Shown: positions 15,627-24,084 of the stretch, piece by piece | Position numbering within the stretch: the first letter of the stretch is position 1 | Layout: every line of letters starts with the position of its first letter | Source: Oligoflexus sp. | GTDB taxonomy: Bacteria; Bdellovibrionota_B; Oligoflexia; Oligoflexales; Oligoflexaceae | Assembly: GCA_014377445.1 (NCBI GenBank) | Contig: JACMPP010000007.1 | Span: 1-35,893, forward strand | Reading direction: 5' to 3' | Length of the DNA: 35,893 bases | Notes under the pieces: model-generated | Database searches by the model: none | What the model saw: the letters and a program-made list of their open reading frames with translations, nothing else | What the model was told of the DNA's origin: nothing | Translations under genes and position numbers: made by a program

Positions 15627-17348
15627 ATGGCTTTTCTCGCCGATCAAAATTGGAATCTCTTCGCTTCATCGATCCTCATCGATATCTGTCAACGCTTTGG
15701 CAGCGATACCTTTTTTGTCTCGCCTGGCTATCGCGATGCGCCTTTCATCGCCGCTCTCCAATCGCGCAATGATCTTACTCTCGTTTCCTGCTGGGACGAG
15801 CGGGCCGCAGCATTCCAGGCTCTGGGTTGGGCCAAGGCCAGAAAGAAGCCGGCGGTTCTTATCTGTACATCCGGTACCGCCGGAGCCAATTATCTGCCCG
15901 CGATCATCGAAGCAAAAACGGATCATATTCCTCTCTTTATCATTACAGCGGATCGACCTTTCGACTTGGTTTTTGCCTCCGCGCAACAGGTTATCGATCA
16001 GCGCGATCTCTTCGGAAAATTCGTAAAAAGAAGTTTGGATTTTCCTGCCCCTTCGGCGGCGATGAACAGTAAAGCGTGGATGTCCTACACGAAGATGCTG
16101 CTGGAAACGAGCGTCTCCGATCGTCCGGGACCGGTCCACCTGAATCTTCCTTTTACCGCTCCTCTCGATCCGGTCCTGCATGAACAAAGGCCCAGCACCC
16201 TTCAGCTTGCCGAAGCGGAAGAAGCAATTCTTCGTATGCGCTTTGGAGAAGGCAGTCGACTCGTATCGAAGTGGAACAGTCCTCTCGTCACAGAATTTGT
16301 GGCGGAAGTCCAGGCCGTCTCGCATGGTCTCCTGCTTATCGGACGTTTGCAGAGCGACGAGGACAAAGCCTTTGTGCGCGAAGTGAGGGAACGTCTCGGC
16401 TGGCCCGTTTTCGCCGATATCGGATCCGGGCTTAAGTACGAATCGGATATGGAAATCCCTGATCTCAACCTACCCCAGAGCCGCGCCTGGATTGACAGTT
16501 ATTATCCAGACTTCGTGCTCCATCTGGGCAAGCGTCTGGTGACACGTTACTTCGATGACAGCCTCGCGCGCTGGAATCATCCCCTCTACTGGGTGCTGAG
16601 CGACGAAGAGCATATTCAGGATCCCTACCATCAGCCGCAACGAAGGCAGTTCCGTCCGGACTTCGAGCAGATCCTACGGGGTCTTCCCACGCTGCCGCGT
16701 CGAGACCAATGGAAAGCACCGATCGCGCGTTTACAGAAAGCGCTTCGCAGTGTGTTGTCGCCGTCCTTCAACTTTCGGGACGTGGCCGAGACGACCCGTT
16801 CGCAATGCAAGGAACATCTCTTTCTGGGCAACTCAACGGCGATTCGTGCCTTCGATAGCTGGTGTTTCGAGAGCGATGGTCAAGCTTTGGATGTGGTGGC
16901 CAATCGGGGCGTGAGCGGAATCGAAGGGCTCCTGGCCACGACGATTGGTCTCTCCCTGGCAACAGGGAAATTATGGACTCTGGTCGTTGGCGATATTGCG
17001 ATGCTGCACGATCTGAATTCAATCATCAGTCTGGCTCAAAGCAAGGCGCGGGTCATCGTGGTCATCGTCAACAATGTTGGGGGGCGCATCTTTGAAACGC
17101 TTCCCGTTCAAAAGTACCCCTGGGTGAAGGATCCGCTTATTTCAACGCCTCATGCCTTCCAATTTGCGGGCGTGGCGGAGATGGCTGGACTTCCCTACCA
17201 GCTTTGCGAAAGTCAAAGCACTTTTGGCGAAGCCTACGCCAGCGCCTTATCCCGCGCTGAATCGTGTATAATCGAATGCAGTCAGGAAGCTGAAGCTGAT
17301 CTGAACTATTCCCGAGCATTATCCTCTCAGGAGATCAATTATGAATAG
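15627..17348 (+). CDS. menD: 2-succinyl-5-enolpyruvyl-6-hydroxy-3-cyclohexene-1-carboxylate synthase
   Basis: About 573 residues; a thiamine diphosphate enzyme that joins isochorismate and 2-oxoglutarate (after decarboxylation) to give SEPHCHC. The N-terminal pyrimidine domain has VSPGYRDAPFIAAL and the activating Glu in CWDERAAAFQALGWAKA, followed by VLICTSGTAGANYLPA and the PLFIITADRP stretch. The C-terminal ThDP-binding part has GDIAMLHDLNSI and NNVGGRIFETLP, matching the E. coli pattern GDLSALYDLN and NNNGGQIF. The ATG at 15627 lies eight bases after AGAGG; an in-frame GTG at 15621 is too close to that site. The end overlaps menA by eight bases. Confidence 0.94.
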   Translation: MAFLADQNWNLFASSILIDICQRFGSDTFFVSPGYRDAPFIAALQSRNDLTLVSCWDERAAAFQALGWAKARKKPAVLICTSGTAGANYLPAIIEAKTDHIPLFIITADRPFDLVFASAQQVIDQRDLFGKFVKRSLDFPAPSAAMNSKAWMSYTKMLLETSVSDRPGPVHLNLPFTAPLDPVLHEQRPSTLQLAEAEEAILRMRFGEGSRLVSKWNSPLVTEFVAEVQAVSHGLLLIGRLQSDEDKAFVREVRERLGWPVFADIGSGLKYESDMEIPDLNLPQSRAWIDSYYPDFVLHLGKRLVTRYFDDSLARWNHPLYWVLSDEEHIQDPYHQPQRRQFRPDFEQILRGLPTLPRRDQWKAPIARLQKALRSVLSPSFNFRDVAETTRSQCKEHLFLGNSTAIRAFDSWCFESDGQALDVVANRGVSGIEGLLATTIGLSLATGKLWTLVVGDIAMLHDLNSIISLAQSKARVIVVIVNNVGGRIFETLPVQKYPWVKDPLISTPHAFQFAGVAEMAGLPYQLCESQSTFGEAYASALSRAESCIIECSQEAEADLNYSRALSSQEINYE

Positions 17349-18267
17349 AACCGTTTCGCTGCCCAAAGCCGTGGCGATGGCGATCCGTCCGGCCACTCTG
17401 CTCACAGGTCTTGCGCCTGTGTTGCTCGGTCTTACCTTCGGGCTCAAGCCCGTTCTTTACGGGGCTCGTTCCCTGCGATTCACACACATCGTGGTTTCAC
17501 TCTTTGCCTGCCTCCTCGTGCTACTGCTGCAGTCGGCCGCGAATCTTGTGAATGATGCAAAGGACGCCGAGAAGGGTGTCGACACCTCGGCTCGGCTCGG
17601 GCCGCAGCGGGTTGTGCAAAGCGGAATTCTCTCCAAACATTTTGTGCGTCTGGCCTATTCTCTGTGTTTTGCGCTGGCCGGTCTCATCGTCGTCGGTATG
17701 TTCTACTGGACCAAGGACTGGCTTGTCATTGCTGTCGCCGCACTTTGTGCTCTTGCGGCTTTTGCTTATACGGCCGGACCTTTTCCACTCTCGTATTATG
17801 CTCTGGGTGAAATCGTCGCGTTTATCTTTTTTGGTCCTGTTGCGGTCATGGGCAGTGCTTATCTTCAAACCGCTGTCATCAACTGGAGTATCGCTTTTTG
17901 GGGCGCGGGCTGTGGTTTTATCTCGGCCGCAATCATGGCTATTAATAATTTTCGCGATCGACAGAACGATTCCAAAGCTGGCAAACATACTCTTGCCACG
18001 ATACTCGGGCACGAGTTTGCAAGGCGCCTTCCCGTGGCGTTGGTGAGTCTGAGTTTTGTGCAGCTTCTTCTCTACTGTGCGAATCATGAAGTTGTCGGCT
18101 TGGGTTTGATCGGTTGCGTTGCTGGATATATGTACCTGTCCCGTCGCATCATTCCCTTTCTCAACGCGAAGGGGCTCGAAATCAATCTGGCCTTGAAACA
18201 CACCGCTCAGTATAACCTTTTTTATTCGCTCTACTTTATGCTTTGCGTTAGTTTAGGCAGCCTATGA
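17341..18267 (+). CDS. menA: 1,4-dihydroxy-2-naphthoate polyprenyltransferase
   Basis: A 308-residue integral membrane UbiA-family enzyme that attaches the polyprenyl chain to DHNA, giving demethylmenaquinone. It has about eight to nine hydrophobic segments. The first Asp-rich motif is NDAKDAEKGVD (71-81), followed by GPQRVVQSG. The second is NNFRDRQNDSKAGKHT (about 202-217). These two motifs bind the Mg-prenyl diphosphate. The polyprenyl donor probably comes from the divergent gene at 12.3-13.3 kb. The ATG is inside the end of menD, and the end overlaps menC as ATGA. Placing menA between menD and menC makes the operon order unlike that of E. coli, where menA is separate. Confidence 0.95.
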   Translation: MNRTVSLPKAVAMAIRPATLLTGLAPVLLGLTFGLKPVLYGARSLRFTHIVVSLFACLLVLLLQSAANLVNDAKDAEKGVDTSARLGPQRVVQSGILSKHFVRLAYSLCFALAGLIVVGMFYWTKDWLVIAVAALCALAAFAYTAGPFPLSYYALGEIVAFIFFGPVAVMGSAYLQTAVINWSIAFWGAGCGFISAAIMAINNFRDRQNDSKAGKHTLATILGHEFARRLPVALVSLSFVQLLLYCANHEVVGLGLIGCVAGYMYLSRRIIPFLNAKGLEINLALKHTAQYNLFYSLYFMLCVSLGSL

Positions 18268-19247
18268 AGCGGCGAAACACCCGAATCTATGCCGTTAAAC
18301 TTCCTTTGCTAAAGCCTATCCCTGTGAAGCGTCAAACGCTACTCACGCGCGAAGTCCTCAGAATCGAACAGGACAATTGGGATGGCCGCAAGGCTTGGGC
18401 GGAGTGTTCTCCGCTCCCAGGGTTTCACAACGAAAGCCTTGCCGAATGTTTAGCCGCCGCGATAGAGTTTTTCACTCTTTCGGCATTCATGTCGCAAGAA
18501 CTTCCCGTCAGTTTGAAGACTGCGGTTGAAATTCTGGATTGGCAGATGGAGCTGCCGGTTCCTTCGAGCAAGGTCTTTACTGGTGATTTTGAAAACTCCG
18601 CCCTCCTCACTGTTCCCGAACTGCATGACTTTGACTGCACTCTACAATCCCTCGACCAGGCTCGCGTTTGCAAAGTCAAAGTAGGCTCGGAAGGGCTCAG
18701 AACATCCAGGCTCTTTCTTGAAGCCCTGTTAGCCACAAGGCGCGATCGGGAACTGCGGGTGGATTGCAATCAGGCGTTGGAGACGAGCAGCGAAGTAGAA
18801 GTCAGAGCCTTACTTGAAGGGCTTCCGATTGCCTACGTCGAAGAGCCTTTTGATAATCTCGAACGTCTGAAGGCCTTTGCCCGAAGTTTCCCCCTCGCTC
18901 TGGATGAAAGCCTGGGGCTTGACACTGAACTTGATGCTCTGGCCAAAGCCTGGGTTATCAAACCCAATCGTTTGGGCTTTCACAAGACTTTGGAGCGTTT
19001 TGCGGATGCGGGACCTCAAGTCAAGATTCTCAGTAACAGCTTTGAAAGTCTCGAGACCCTTCAGACCTACGTCTGGGCTTATCGGAATATTGTGAAGAAT
19101 CCTCAGGCCTGTGGCCTCGGAACGGCTTTCTATATGGCCGATTCTGCTTTGGACGGCGGCTGGGACCCCAAGGTTTACCGCTCGGCCTGGCCCGTGGCTC
19201 CGGTCGCGGATTGCGGCCACAGGGGAGAGCTGATTTGGGAAAATTAA
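18264..19247 (+). CDS. menC: o-Succinylbenzoate synthase
   Basis: A 327-residue enolase-superfamily enzyme that dehydrates SHCHC to o-succinylbenzoate. The catalytic features of the superfamily are visible: KVKVG with Lys137 and Lys139, the metal ligands Asp167 (RVDCNQ), Glu193/194 (YVEEPF) and Asp214 (LALDES), and the second catalytic Lys233 in VIKPNRLG. It overlaps menA by four bases and menE by 13 bases. The neighbours make the OSBS role secure, since this family also contains racemases that cannot be told apart by motifs alone. Confidence 0.92.
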   Translation: MKRRNTRIYAVKLPLLKPIPVKRQTLLTREVLRIEQDNWDGRKAWAECSPLPGFHNESLAECLAAAIEFFTLSAFMSQELPVSLKTAVEILDWQMELPVPSSKVFTGDFENSALLTVPELHDFDCTLQSLDQARVCKVKVGSEGLRTSRLFLEALLATRRDRELRVDCNQALETSSEVEVRALLEGLPIAYVEEPFDNLERLKAFARSFPLALDESLGLDTELDALAKAWVIKPNRLGFHKTLERFADAGPQVKILSNSFESLETLQTYVWAYRNIVKNPQACGLGTAFYMADSALDGGWDPKVYRSAWPVAPVADCGHRGELIWEN

Positions 19248-20647
19248 ATTTACTTGATTACGAAACGGCAACTGGATCCGCCATCTTCTGGGAAGACGAG
19301 AGCTCGTCTTATTCCTACGCGTCCATTAAAAAAATGGCCTTGGCCCAGTCGGCTTTTACTTCCGCTGAGAAAGGTTCGATCTGCGCCCTTTGCGGATTTT
19401 CCCCTCTCGAAAGTTGGATCCTCATGTTAGCGGCCTGGTCGGCGGGTCTCAGTGTCCTGCCCTTTGCAGAGAAGGCAACGCAGGCCAATATCGATCTGGC
19501 GCTCGAGCAATTGCCTTGGGCCCTAAAGCTTGAACGAAGTGCAGGCGAGTGGAAACGGAGTGGGAATGATAGGGATTCGAGCGAAATCCCACTCATTGTC
19601 AGTCATTCTTCGCGGGCTGCTTCCGCTCGCGATAATCCGAGCGATGTATTCATCATGACGTCGGGTAGCACAGGCGTTCCCAAAGCAATCGCGCATAGTC
19701 TCGAAGGTCTTTCCGTATCGGCAAGAGCGACCCTTCGCTTTTATAACTGGCAGGCAGGGGACAGTTGGCTCCTGAGTCTGGATCCCTCGCATATCGGTGG
19801 ATTGCAAATCCTGCTTCGCGTCTGGCTTGGTCGAGGTCTCTGTTATTACGGAGGGGAACCAAAGGCTGTGGACGACGCAGCCCTGCGTCGCCCCTGCGAT
19901 TATCTCAGTCTTGTCCCGACACAGCTCTTTCGGCTTTTGGAACGGCCGGAGGCGGCCAAAGTCCTTCGTCGGGCGAAGGCTATACTCCTCGGCGGCGCCG
20001 CCACTCAAAGCAGTCTGCTGGAAGAATTCCGAAGCCTCGTGCTGCCCGTATCGATTACTTATGGATCGAGCGAAACCGCCTCGCAGATTTCTGCCTTCAA
20101 AGCGGGCGAGCTGCCGGATCGCCAAGAGAATGTCGGCGAAGTGCTGGATATCTGGCAGCTCGTGAGCAATGGCGAACACGACCTTAGGATCGATGGTCCA
20201 GCCCTCATGCAAGGTTATTGGCAAAAGCAGATCTGGCATCCTGTATCCGGACCCTATCTCCTCTCGGATCGGGGTCAGTTGATCGATCGTACGCTCCTCC
20301 TCGATGGGCGACGGGACCAGGTCTTTCAGGTTGGAGGTGAGAATCTTGCGCCCGGGGAAATACTCAGTCTGATTGAAAGTATTCATCCTCAGACGGATCT
20401 CCAGATTCTAGCGAGGAATGATGAAGTTCTGGGTCATAAGCCCTGGCTGATCATTCGAAGTCGCAGGAAGCCTGCTCTTGAACCTTTATTGAAAGCGTTT
20501 ACGGCTCTTCCTCCGATCAAGCGACCGCGGGAAATCTGGTGGTTTGCCAGCGACGATGTCAGTAAACTTTCTAAAGCCTATATTGAACAACTTCTCGCAA
20601 GTGGCGACGACCACATGCAACGGTTATGGACCTATGAAAAAATATGA
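19235..20647 (+). CDS. menE: o-Succinylbenzoate-CoA ligase
   Basis: About 470 residues; an acyl-adenylate-forming enzyme that activates o-succinylbenzoate with ATP and CoA. Motifs are MTSGSTGVPKAIAHS (P loop), LDPSHIGGLQILL, SLVPTQLFRLL, LLGGAATQSSLL, TYGSSETASQ (adenine binding) and LLDGRRDQVFQVGGENLAP (hinge region). The usual C-terminal TGSGK is replaced by DVSKLSKAYI, which still offers Lys residues. Start choice: the frame opens at TTG 19211, but TTG at 19235 has AGGGGAGA about seven bases upstream and gives a family-like length; there is no early ATG. It overlaps menC by 13 bases and the flavoprotein gene by 14 bases. Confidence 0.92.
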   Translation: MGKLNLLDYETATGSAIFWEDESSSYSYASIKKMALAQSAFTSAEKGSICALCGFSPLESWILMLAAWSAGLSVLPFAEKATQANIDLALEQLPWALKLERSAGEWKRSGNDRDSSEIPLIVSHSSRAASARDNPSDVFIMTSGSTGVPKAIAHSLEGLSVSARATLRFYNWQAGDSWLLSLDPSHIGGLQILLRVWLGRGLCYYGGEPKAVDDAALRRPCDYLSLVPTQLFRLLERPEAAKVLRRAKAILLGGAATQSSLLEEFRSLVLPVSITYGSSETASQISAFKAGELPDRQENVGEVLDIWQLVSNGEHDLRIDGPALMQGYWQKQIWHPVSGPYLLSDRGQLIDRTLLLDGRRDQVFQVGGENLAPGEILSLIESIHPQTDLQILARNDEVLGHKPWLIIRSRRKPALEPLLKAFTALPPIKRPREIWWFASDDVSKLSKAYIEQLLASGDDHMQRLWTYEKI

Positions 20648-21869
20648 TTTTTTAGTTGTGGGTGGGGGAGCTGCCGGATTCTTTGCCGCTCTAAATTGTG
20701 CGGAACATCGCCCGGGTCTCTCCGTCGCGATTTATGAAGCGACGCCACGGGTGTTGAGTAAGGTCAAGATTTCGGGGGGCGGGCGCTGCAACGTCACGCA
20801 TTATTGCTTTGACCCAAGGCAGTTGATTCGCCACTATCCCCGTGGCTCGAAGGAACTTCTGGGGCCTTTTCACAAATTTGGCCCGCAGCAGACGATCGAC
20901 TGGTTCAAAGCGCATGGCGTGGAACTTAAGGTCGAAGCGGATGGCCGCATGTTTCCCACGACTGATAGTTCGCAGACCGTCGTTGATTGTCTGCAGGGCG
21001 CCGTGCAAAAGAACGGGATCGAGCTGCGTTTGAAAGCGCTGGTTGAGACGATCGAAAAAATCGATGATGAATTCATCGTCACCCTTAAAGGGGGCGAACA
21101 GGTTGCAGCGAAAACCTTGATGCTCGCGACTGGCAGTGCAAGCTTCGGTTGGAACGTGGTCAAGAAACTGGGCCACAAACTTATCGAAGCGAATCCTTCG
21201 CTTTTTACCTTTGAAATCGATCATCCTCTGCTCAAGGGTTTGCCCGGCGTGAGCTTTCCCATGGCCAGTGCCGAACTGCGATCGACGACGGCAAGCTTTG
21301 TTCAGGAAGGTCCGCTGCTCATCACTCATTGGGGCTTGAGTGGTCCGGCCGTGCTCAGGCTTTCCGCCTTTGGAGCCAGGCAGCTTGCCGAATGTAATTA
21401 CCAGGCCGAACTCTTCGTCAATTTCGAAGGGCGCTTGAAGAGCGATGATCTCTACGAGATCCTCATGCGTTGCAAAGATCAGGATGCGAAGAAGAAGATC
21501 AGCAGCGTGAATCCTTTGCAGGGCCCAAGGCGATTCTGGGAGGCGATCCTTGAATTTTGCGGATTCAGTCCGAACAAGCTCTGGGCCGATGCGACCAAGA
21601 AAGAGCTCATGAAACTCTCCGAGCTGGTGACTTGCTTTCCCTTCCAGATTATCGGTAAGGGCGTCTTTAAAGAAGAATTTGTGACGGCTGGCGGTATTGC
21701 TCGATCGGAGATCGACTTCCGTAGCTTCCAAAGCAAGTTGATTCCCGGTCTTTATATGGCGGGCGAAGTGATCGACGTGGATGGCATTACGGGCGGTTTT
21801 AACTTTCAAAATGCCTGGACCGGAGGTTACCTGGCTGGGATCTCGGCTGCTGAGACCTTGCGGCCTTAG
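20634..21869 (+). CDS. BaiN/HI0933-type NAD(P)/FAD-dependent oxidoreductase
   Basis: A 411-residue flavoprotein of the HI0933/YhiN/BaiN family. The N-terminal dinucleotide-binding motif is FLVVGGGAAGFFAAL. Family stretches are VKISGGGRCNVTH, EADGRMFPTTDSSQTVVDCL, LATGSASFGW, THWGLSGPAVLRLSA, TAGGIARSEIDF, and GLYMAGEVIDVDGITGGFNF near the end. The biochemical role of most members is unknown; BaiN is linked to bile-acid dehydroxylation in gut bacteria, which does not apply here. The ATG at 20634 is chosen because it begins right at the nucleotide-binding strand and overlaps menE by 14 bases; the in-frame TTG at 20544 would add 30 unrelated residues. As last gene of the men operon it may act in quinone or redox chemistry, but that is only inference. 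Confidence 0.88.
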   Translation: MKKYDFLVVGGGAAGFFAALNCAEHRPGLSVAIYEATPRVLSKVKISGGGRCNVTHYCFDPRQLIRHYPRGSKELLGPFHKFGPQQTIDWFKAHGVELKVEADGRMFPTTDSSQTVVDCLQGAVQKNGIELRLKALVETIEKIDDEFIVTLKGGEQVAAKTLMLATGSASFGWNVVKKLGHKLIEANPSLFTFEIDHPLLKGLPGVSFPMASAELRSTTASFVQEGPLLITHWGLSGPAVLRLSAFGARQLAECNYQAELFVNFEGRLKSDDLYEILMRCKDQDAKKKISSVNPLQGPRRFWEAILEFCGFSPNKLWADATKKELMKLSELVTCFPFQIIGKGVFKEEFVTAGGIARSEIDFRSFQSKLIPGLYMAGEVIDVDGITGGFNFQNAWTGGYLAGISAAETLRP

Positions 21870-21892
21870 TATAGAATCGGCCGCTTTGATTT
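21860..21892 (+). terminator. Possible intrinsic terminator of the men operon
   Basis: GCGGCC (21860-21865) and GGCCGC (21879-21884) form a perfect six-base stem with a 13-base loop, followed by TTTGATTT. The left arm overlaps the last codons of the flavoprotein gene. The stem is short and the T run broken, so strength is uncertain. Confidence 0.45.
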
Positions 21893-21906
21893 ATAGGAAT
21901 TTAAAT

Positions 21907-22077
21907 TTGGCGACGAGAGGCGGTCAAAAGACTGAGAACAATTATCCCGAAGTGGATTTGTATAAAGTACCCTCGCGACTCTACAGTTCCGGACCCTTTG
22001 GCATTGGCAGAACTATTGAAAACATTCGGGAAACCTGCTGTTTTTCTAAAATATTAGGGGCTTATTTGACCGATTAA
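21907..22077 (+). CDS. Possible small protein of 56 residues, unknown
   Basis: A TTG start with AGGA eight bases upstream opens 56 codons ending in TAA. The product is polar, without signal or membrane segment, and contains two Cys side by side (RETCCFS). It shows no family I know. It lies after the possible men terminator and before the trp promoter. It may be a real small gene, a remnant, or chance; the good ribosome-site spacing is the only positive evidence. Confidence 0.3.
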   Translation: MATRGGQKTENNYPEVDLYKVPSRLYSSGPFGIGRTIENIRETCCFSKILGAYLTD

Positions 22078-22153
22078 AACGGGGCTTTCCGCATGGGATT
22101 TTGAAAAGTAAGGAAAATACGCAGGGAGGGCCTTCGATCAGGACGCTTTCAGA

Positions 22154-22180
22154 TTGACAATCGATAGAGTCTCCTTCAAT
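22154..22180 (+). promoter_or_regulatory. Predicted promoter of the trp operon
   Basis: A perfect -35 hexamer TTGACA (22154-22159) is followed after 15 bases by TTCAAT (22175-22180, four of six to TATAAT). The spacing is short, and alternative -10 placements in the AT-rich stretch are possible. A start near 22188 would lie about 25 bases before the leader ORF. No Trp-repressor operator is recognised. Confidence 0.5.
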
Positions 22181-22213
22181 TTAAGAAGCGGATCTTAACA
22201 AGGAGATCGTGCT

Positions 22214-22348
22214 GTGGACTCAAACCGAGTTTCAAAAATAGATTTTTCAACCGAAGCAGGCAGGTCTTTTTCGCCTTTATTCCTGGGTCTTCCTCTATCT
22301 TTCCGTTCGTCCTCCTCGGCTTTTATCGCCCGCTCCTGGCGTTGGTAA
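22214..22348 (+). CDS. trpL: Putative trp leader peptide (44 residues, ends in Trp-Arg-Trp)
   Basis: GTG start eight bases after a strong AAGGAG (22200-22205); 44 codons ending SWRW and then TAA. The only two Trp codons (22337-22339 and 22343-22345) are at the very end. The Ser-rich body has no other recognisable feature. It stands between a TTGACA promoter and trpE and is followed at once by a hairpin and seven T residues. That is the arrangement expected of a ribosome-mediated attenuator that senses charged tRNA-Trp. It is longer than classical leaders (about 14-20 residues) and has separated rather than adjacent Trp codons. No homology is claimed; the call rests on position and layout. Confidence 0.6.
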   Translation: MDSNRVSKIDFSTEAGRSFSPLFLGLPLSFRSSSSAFIARSWRW

Positions 22349-22363
22349 ACGTCATCTTTTTTT
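22337..22363 (+). terminator. Attenuator-like weak terminator before trpE
   Basis: The stem TGGCGTT/AACGTCA (22337-22343 with 22348-22354) is seven pairs including one G-U, closed by a GGTA loop. TC and seven T residues (22357-22363) follow. The left arm consists of the two Trp codons' bases and the right arm starts in the stop codon. A ribosome stalled at these codons would block the hairpin directly. Confidence 0.55.
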
Positions 22364-22575
22364 CTCCCGTACATATTAAAAATTCATTTTCTATTCGAAC
22401 ACTTGTTTGCGCGTGCGAAAAAACGCTTTAAGCCCTGTGTCCTAGAATATCGATTTGATTAACAAATTCTTCGTAAGTTTGCGTAAGGTTTAGTCGGACA
22501 CGTCAAATCCTCAGGAATAGGGATTTGTATCTGCTACAATCGAGCGAAGAACATAGGCTCGATGAGGAGTATTTT
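22364..22575 (+). other. Long untranslated stretch between attenuator and trpE
   Basis: About 210 AT-rich bases between the leader hairpin and the trpE start. I see no convincing second terminator, T-box, tRNA-like element or ORF with a good ribosome site. A TACAAT at 22535 could be a -10 element but has no matching -35. Confidence 0.5.
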
Positions 22576-24084
22576 GTGCATTTCTTCCCAAGCTTGGATG
22601 CTTTAAAAACCATCGCGGAAAGCAGCGAAGGCGCGACCTTTGTTCCCGTCAGCCTCGAGCTTCCGGCCGACGCCATTACCCCCGTGAACGCCTTTCTCAG
22701 ACTCCGGGCGACGGGCGCGCAAAAGATGTTTCTGCTTGAAAGTGCCGAAGGCGGGGAGCAGGTGGGTCGTTATTCCTTTTTGGGAATCGATCCTTTCGCT
22801 TCGCTCGTCAGCAAGGCGGGCAAGCTTACTTTCGAGGACTTTGAAACAGGTCTTAAGGAAGAACAGACCACCAGCTTTCAGAAGGTCGGTGAATACCTCA
22901 AGCGTTTTTCCAGCCCGAAAATCAATGATCTCCCCCCATTCATGGGGGGAGCGCTTGGCTATTTTGCTTACGACTGTGTCCGCTTTCTCGAAGATATTCC
23001 CTTGGCCGAGAAAGGCTATGGGACCCAGGATCTCAACTTTATGTTCTTTAAAACCATTCTCGTCTTCGATCGTCTGCGTCATCGATTGCATCTGGTCCAT
23101 CTGATACCCCGGTCGATCGACAAGCTCGAGACCCAGTACCAGAAAGCCAGCGAGATCCTCCTCGGTATCAAGGCCCGACTGTTGAGAGCGGCAGGGGCTG
23201 ATGAACTTCTTGATATCTCCTTTGCCACGCTCAAGACGATCGCTCCGGTTGAAGCGGAATCGGCGATGGGTAAGGATCGCTTTATCAAGGGTGTGCAGAA
23301 GATCAAGGAGCACATTCGTGCCGGCGATATATTTCAGTGTGTGCTTTCCGATCGCTTCAGCTTTCCTGTGACGAGCGACAGCTTTCTCATCTATCGCCTT
23401 TTGCGCATGATCAATCCTTCGCCTTACCTCTACTTCCTCCAGTTCGGCAATGAGACCCTGCTTGGTTCGTCGCCTGAGATGCTGATCCGGACCCAGGGTC
23501 GGCAGGTGGAAACCTGTCCCATCGCGGGTACGAGACCGCGGGGCAAGGATGAAGATCAGGATCTCAAGTATGCAAGGGATCTTCTGGCGAGCGTCAAGGA
23601 ACGGGCGGAACACCTGATGCTGGTCGATCTGGGCCGCAACGATATTGGACGCGTTAGTCAGCCGGGTACAGTCAAAGTCAAATCCTTCATGCAGATCGAG
23701 CACTACTCCCACGTCATGCATCTGGTGAGTCGAGTGAGTGGGACCCTGCGTAAAAATCTGAGTGCATGGGATGCGCTCGGCGCGTGTTTTCCGGCGGGAA
23801 CACTCAGCGGTGCGCCCAAGATCAAAGCGATTCAGATCATCAACAGCATCGAAGGCACGCAGAGGGGCCCCTATGGTGGGGCTATTATCTGTCAGGACTT
23901 TGGGGGCGATCTCAACACCTGCATCACGATTCGGAGTCTCTACGTTCGCGACGGCGTGGGATATGCGCAGGCCGGTGCGGGTATCGTGGCTGATTCGCAG
24001 GCTGAAAAGGAATACGCTGAAGTCCTGCATAAGGCCAAAGCTGTTCGCACGGCGGTGGCTGCTGCCGCGGAGGTCGGACGATGA
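22576..24084 (+). CDS. trpE: Anthranilate synthase component I
   Basis: About 502 residues; makes anthranilate from chorismate with ammonia supplied by TrpG. The N-terminal domain has the feedback (Trp-binding) motif FLLESAEGG and RYSFLG. The catalytic chorismate domain has [80 protein letters not shown] and [12 protein letters not shown]. PabB is unlikely, given the LLES site and a complete trp operon behind it. The start is the GTG at 22576 with GAGGAG six bases upstream; the in-frame TTG at 22525 would add 17 residues not expected for the family. The end overlaps trpG as ATGA. Regulation is probably by Trp feedback plus the leader described above. Confidence 0.95.
   Translation: MHFFPSLDALKTIAESSEGATFVPVSLELPADAITPVNAFLRLRATGAQKMFLLESAEGGEQVGRYSFLGIDPFASLVSKAGKLTFEDFETGLKEEQTTSFQKVGEYLKRFSSPKINDLPPFMGGALGYFAYDCVRFLEDIPLAEKGYGTQDLNFMFFKTILVFDRLRHRLHLVHLIPRSIDKLETQYQKASEILLGIKARLLRAAGADELLDISFATLKTIAPVEAESAMGKDRFIKGVQKIKEHIRAGDIFQCVLSDRFSFPVTSDSFLIYRLLRMINPSPYLYFLQFGNETLLGSSPEMLIRTQGRQVETCPIAGTRPRGKDEDQDLKYARDLLASVKERAEHLMLVDLGRNDIGRVSQPGTVKVKSFMQIEHYSHVMHLVSRVSGTLRKNLSAWDALGACFPAGTLSGAPKIKAIQIINSIEGTQRGPYGGAIICQDFGGDLNTCITIRSLYVRDGVGYAQAGAGIVADSQAEKEYAEVLHKAKAVRTAVAAAAEVGR

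Noticed and set aside
20691..21809. 372-codon open frame on the minus strand opposite the flavoprotein gene
   Set aside because: Mirror frame of a well-supported gene, without ribosome site or recognisable motif.
22603..24030. 475-codon open frame on the minus strand opposite trpE
   Set aside because: It lies wholly within trpE, whose motifs are complete. Its product shows no family pattern and is rich in residues expected from reading a biased gene backwards.
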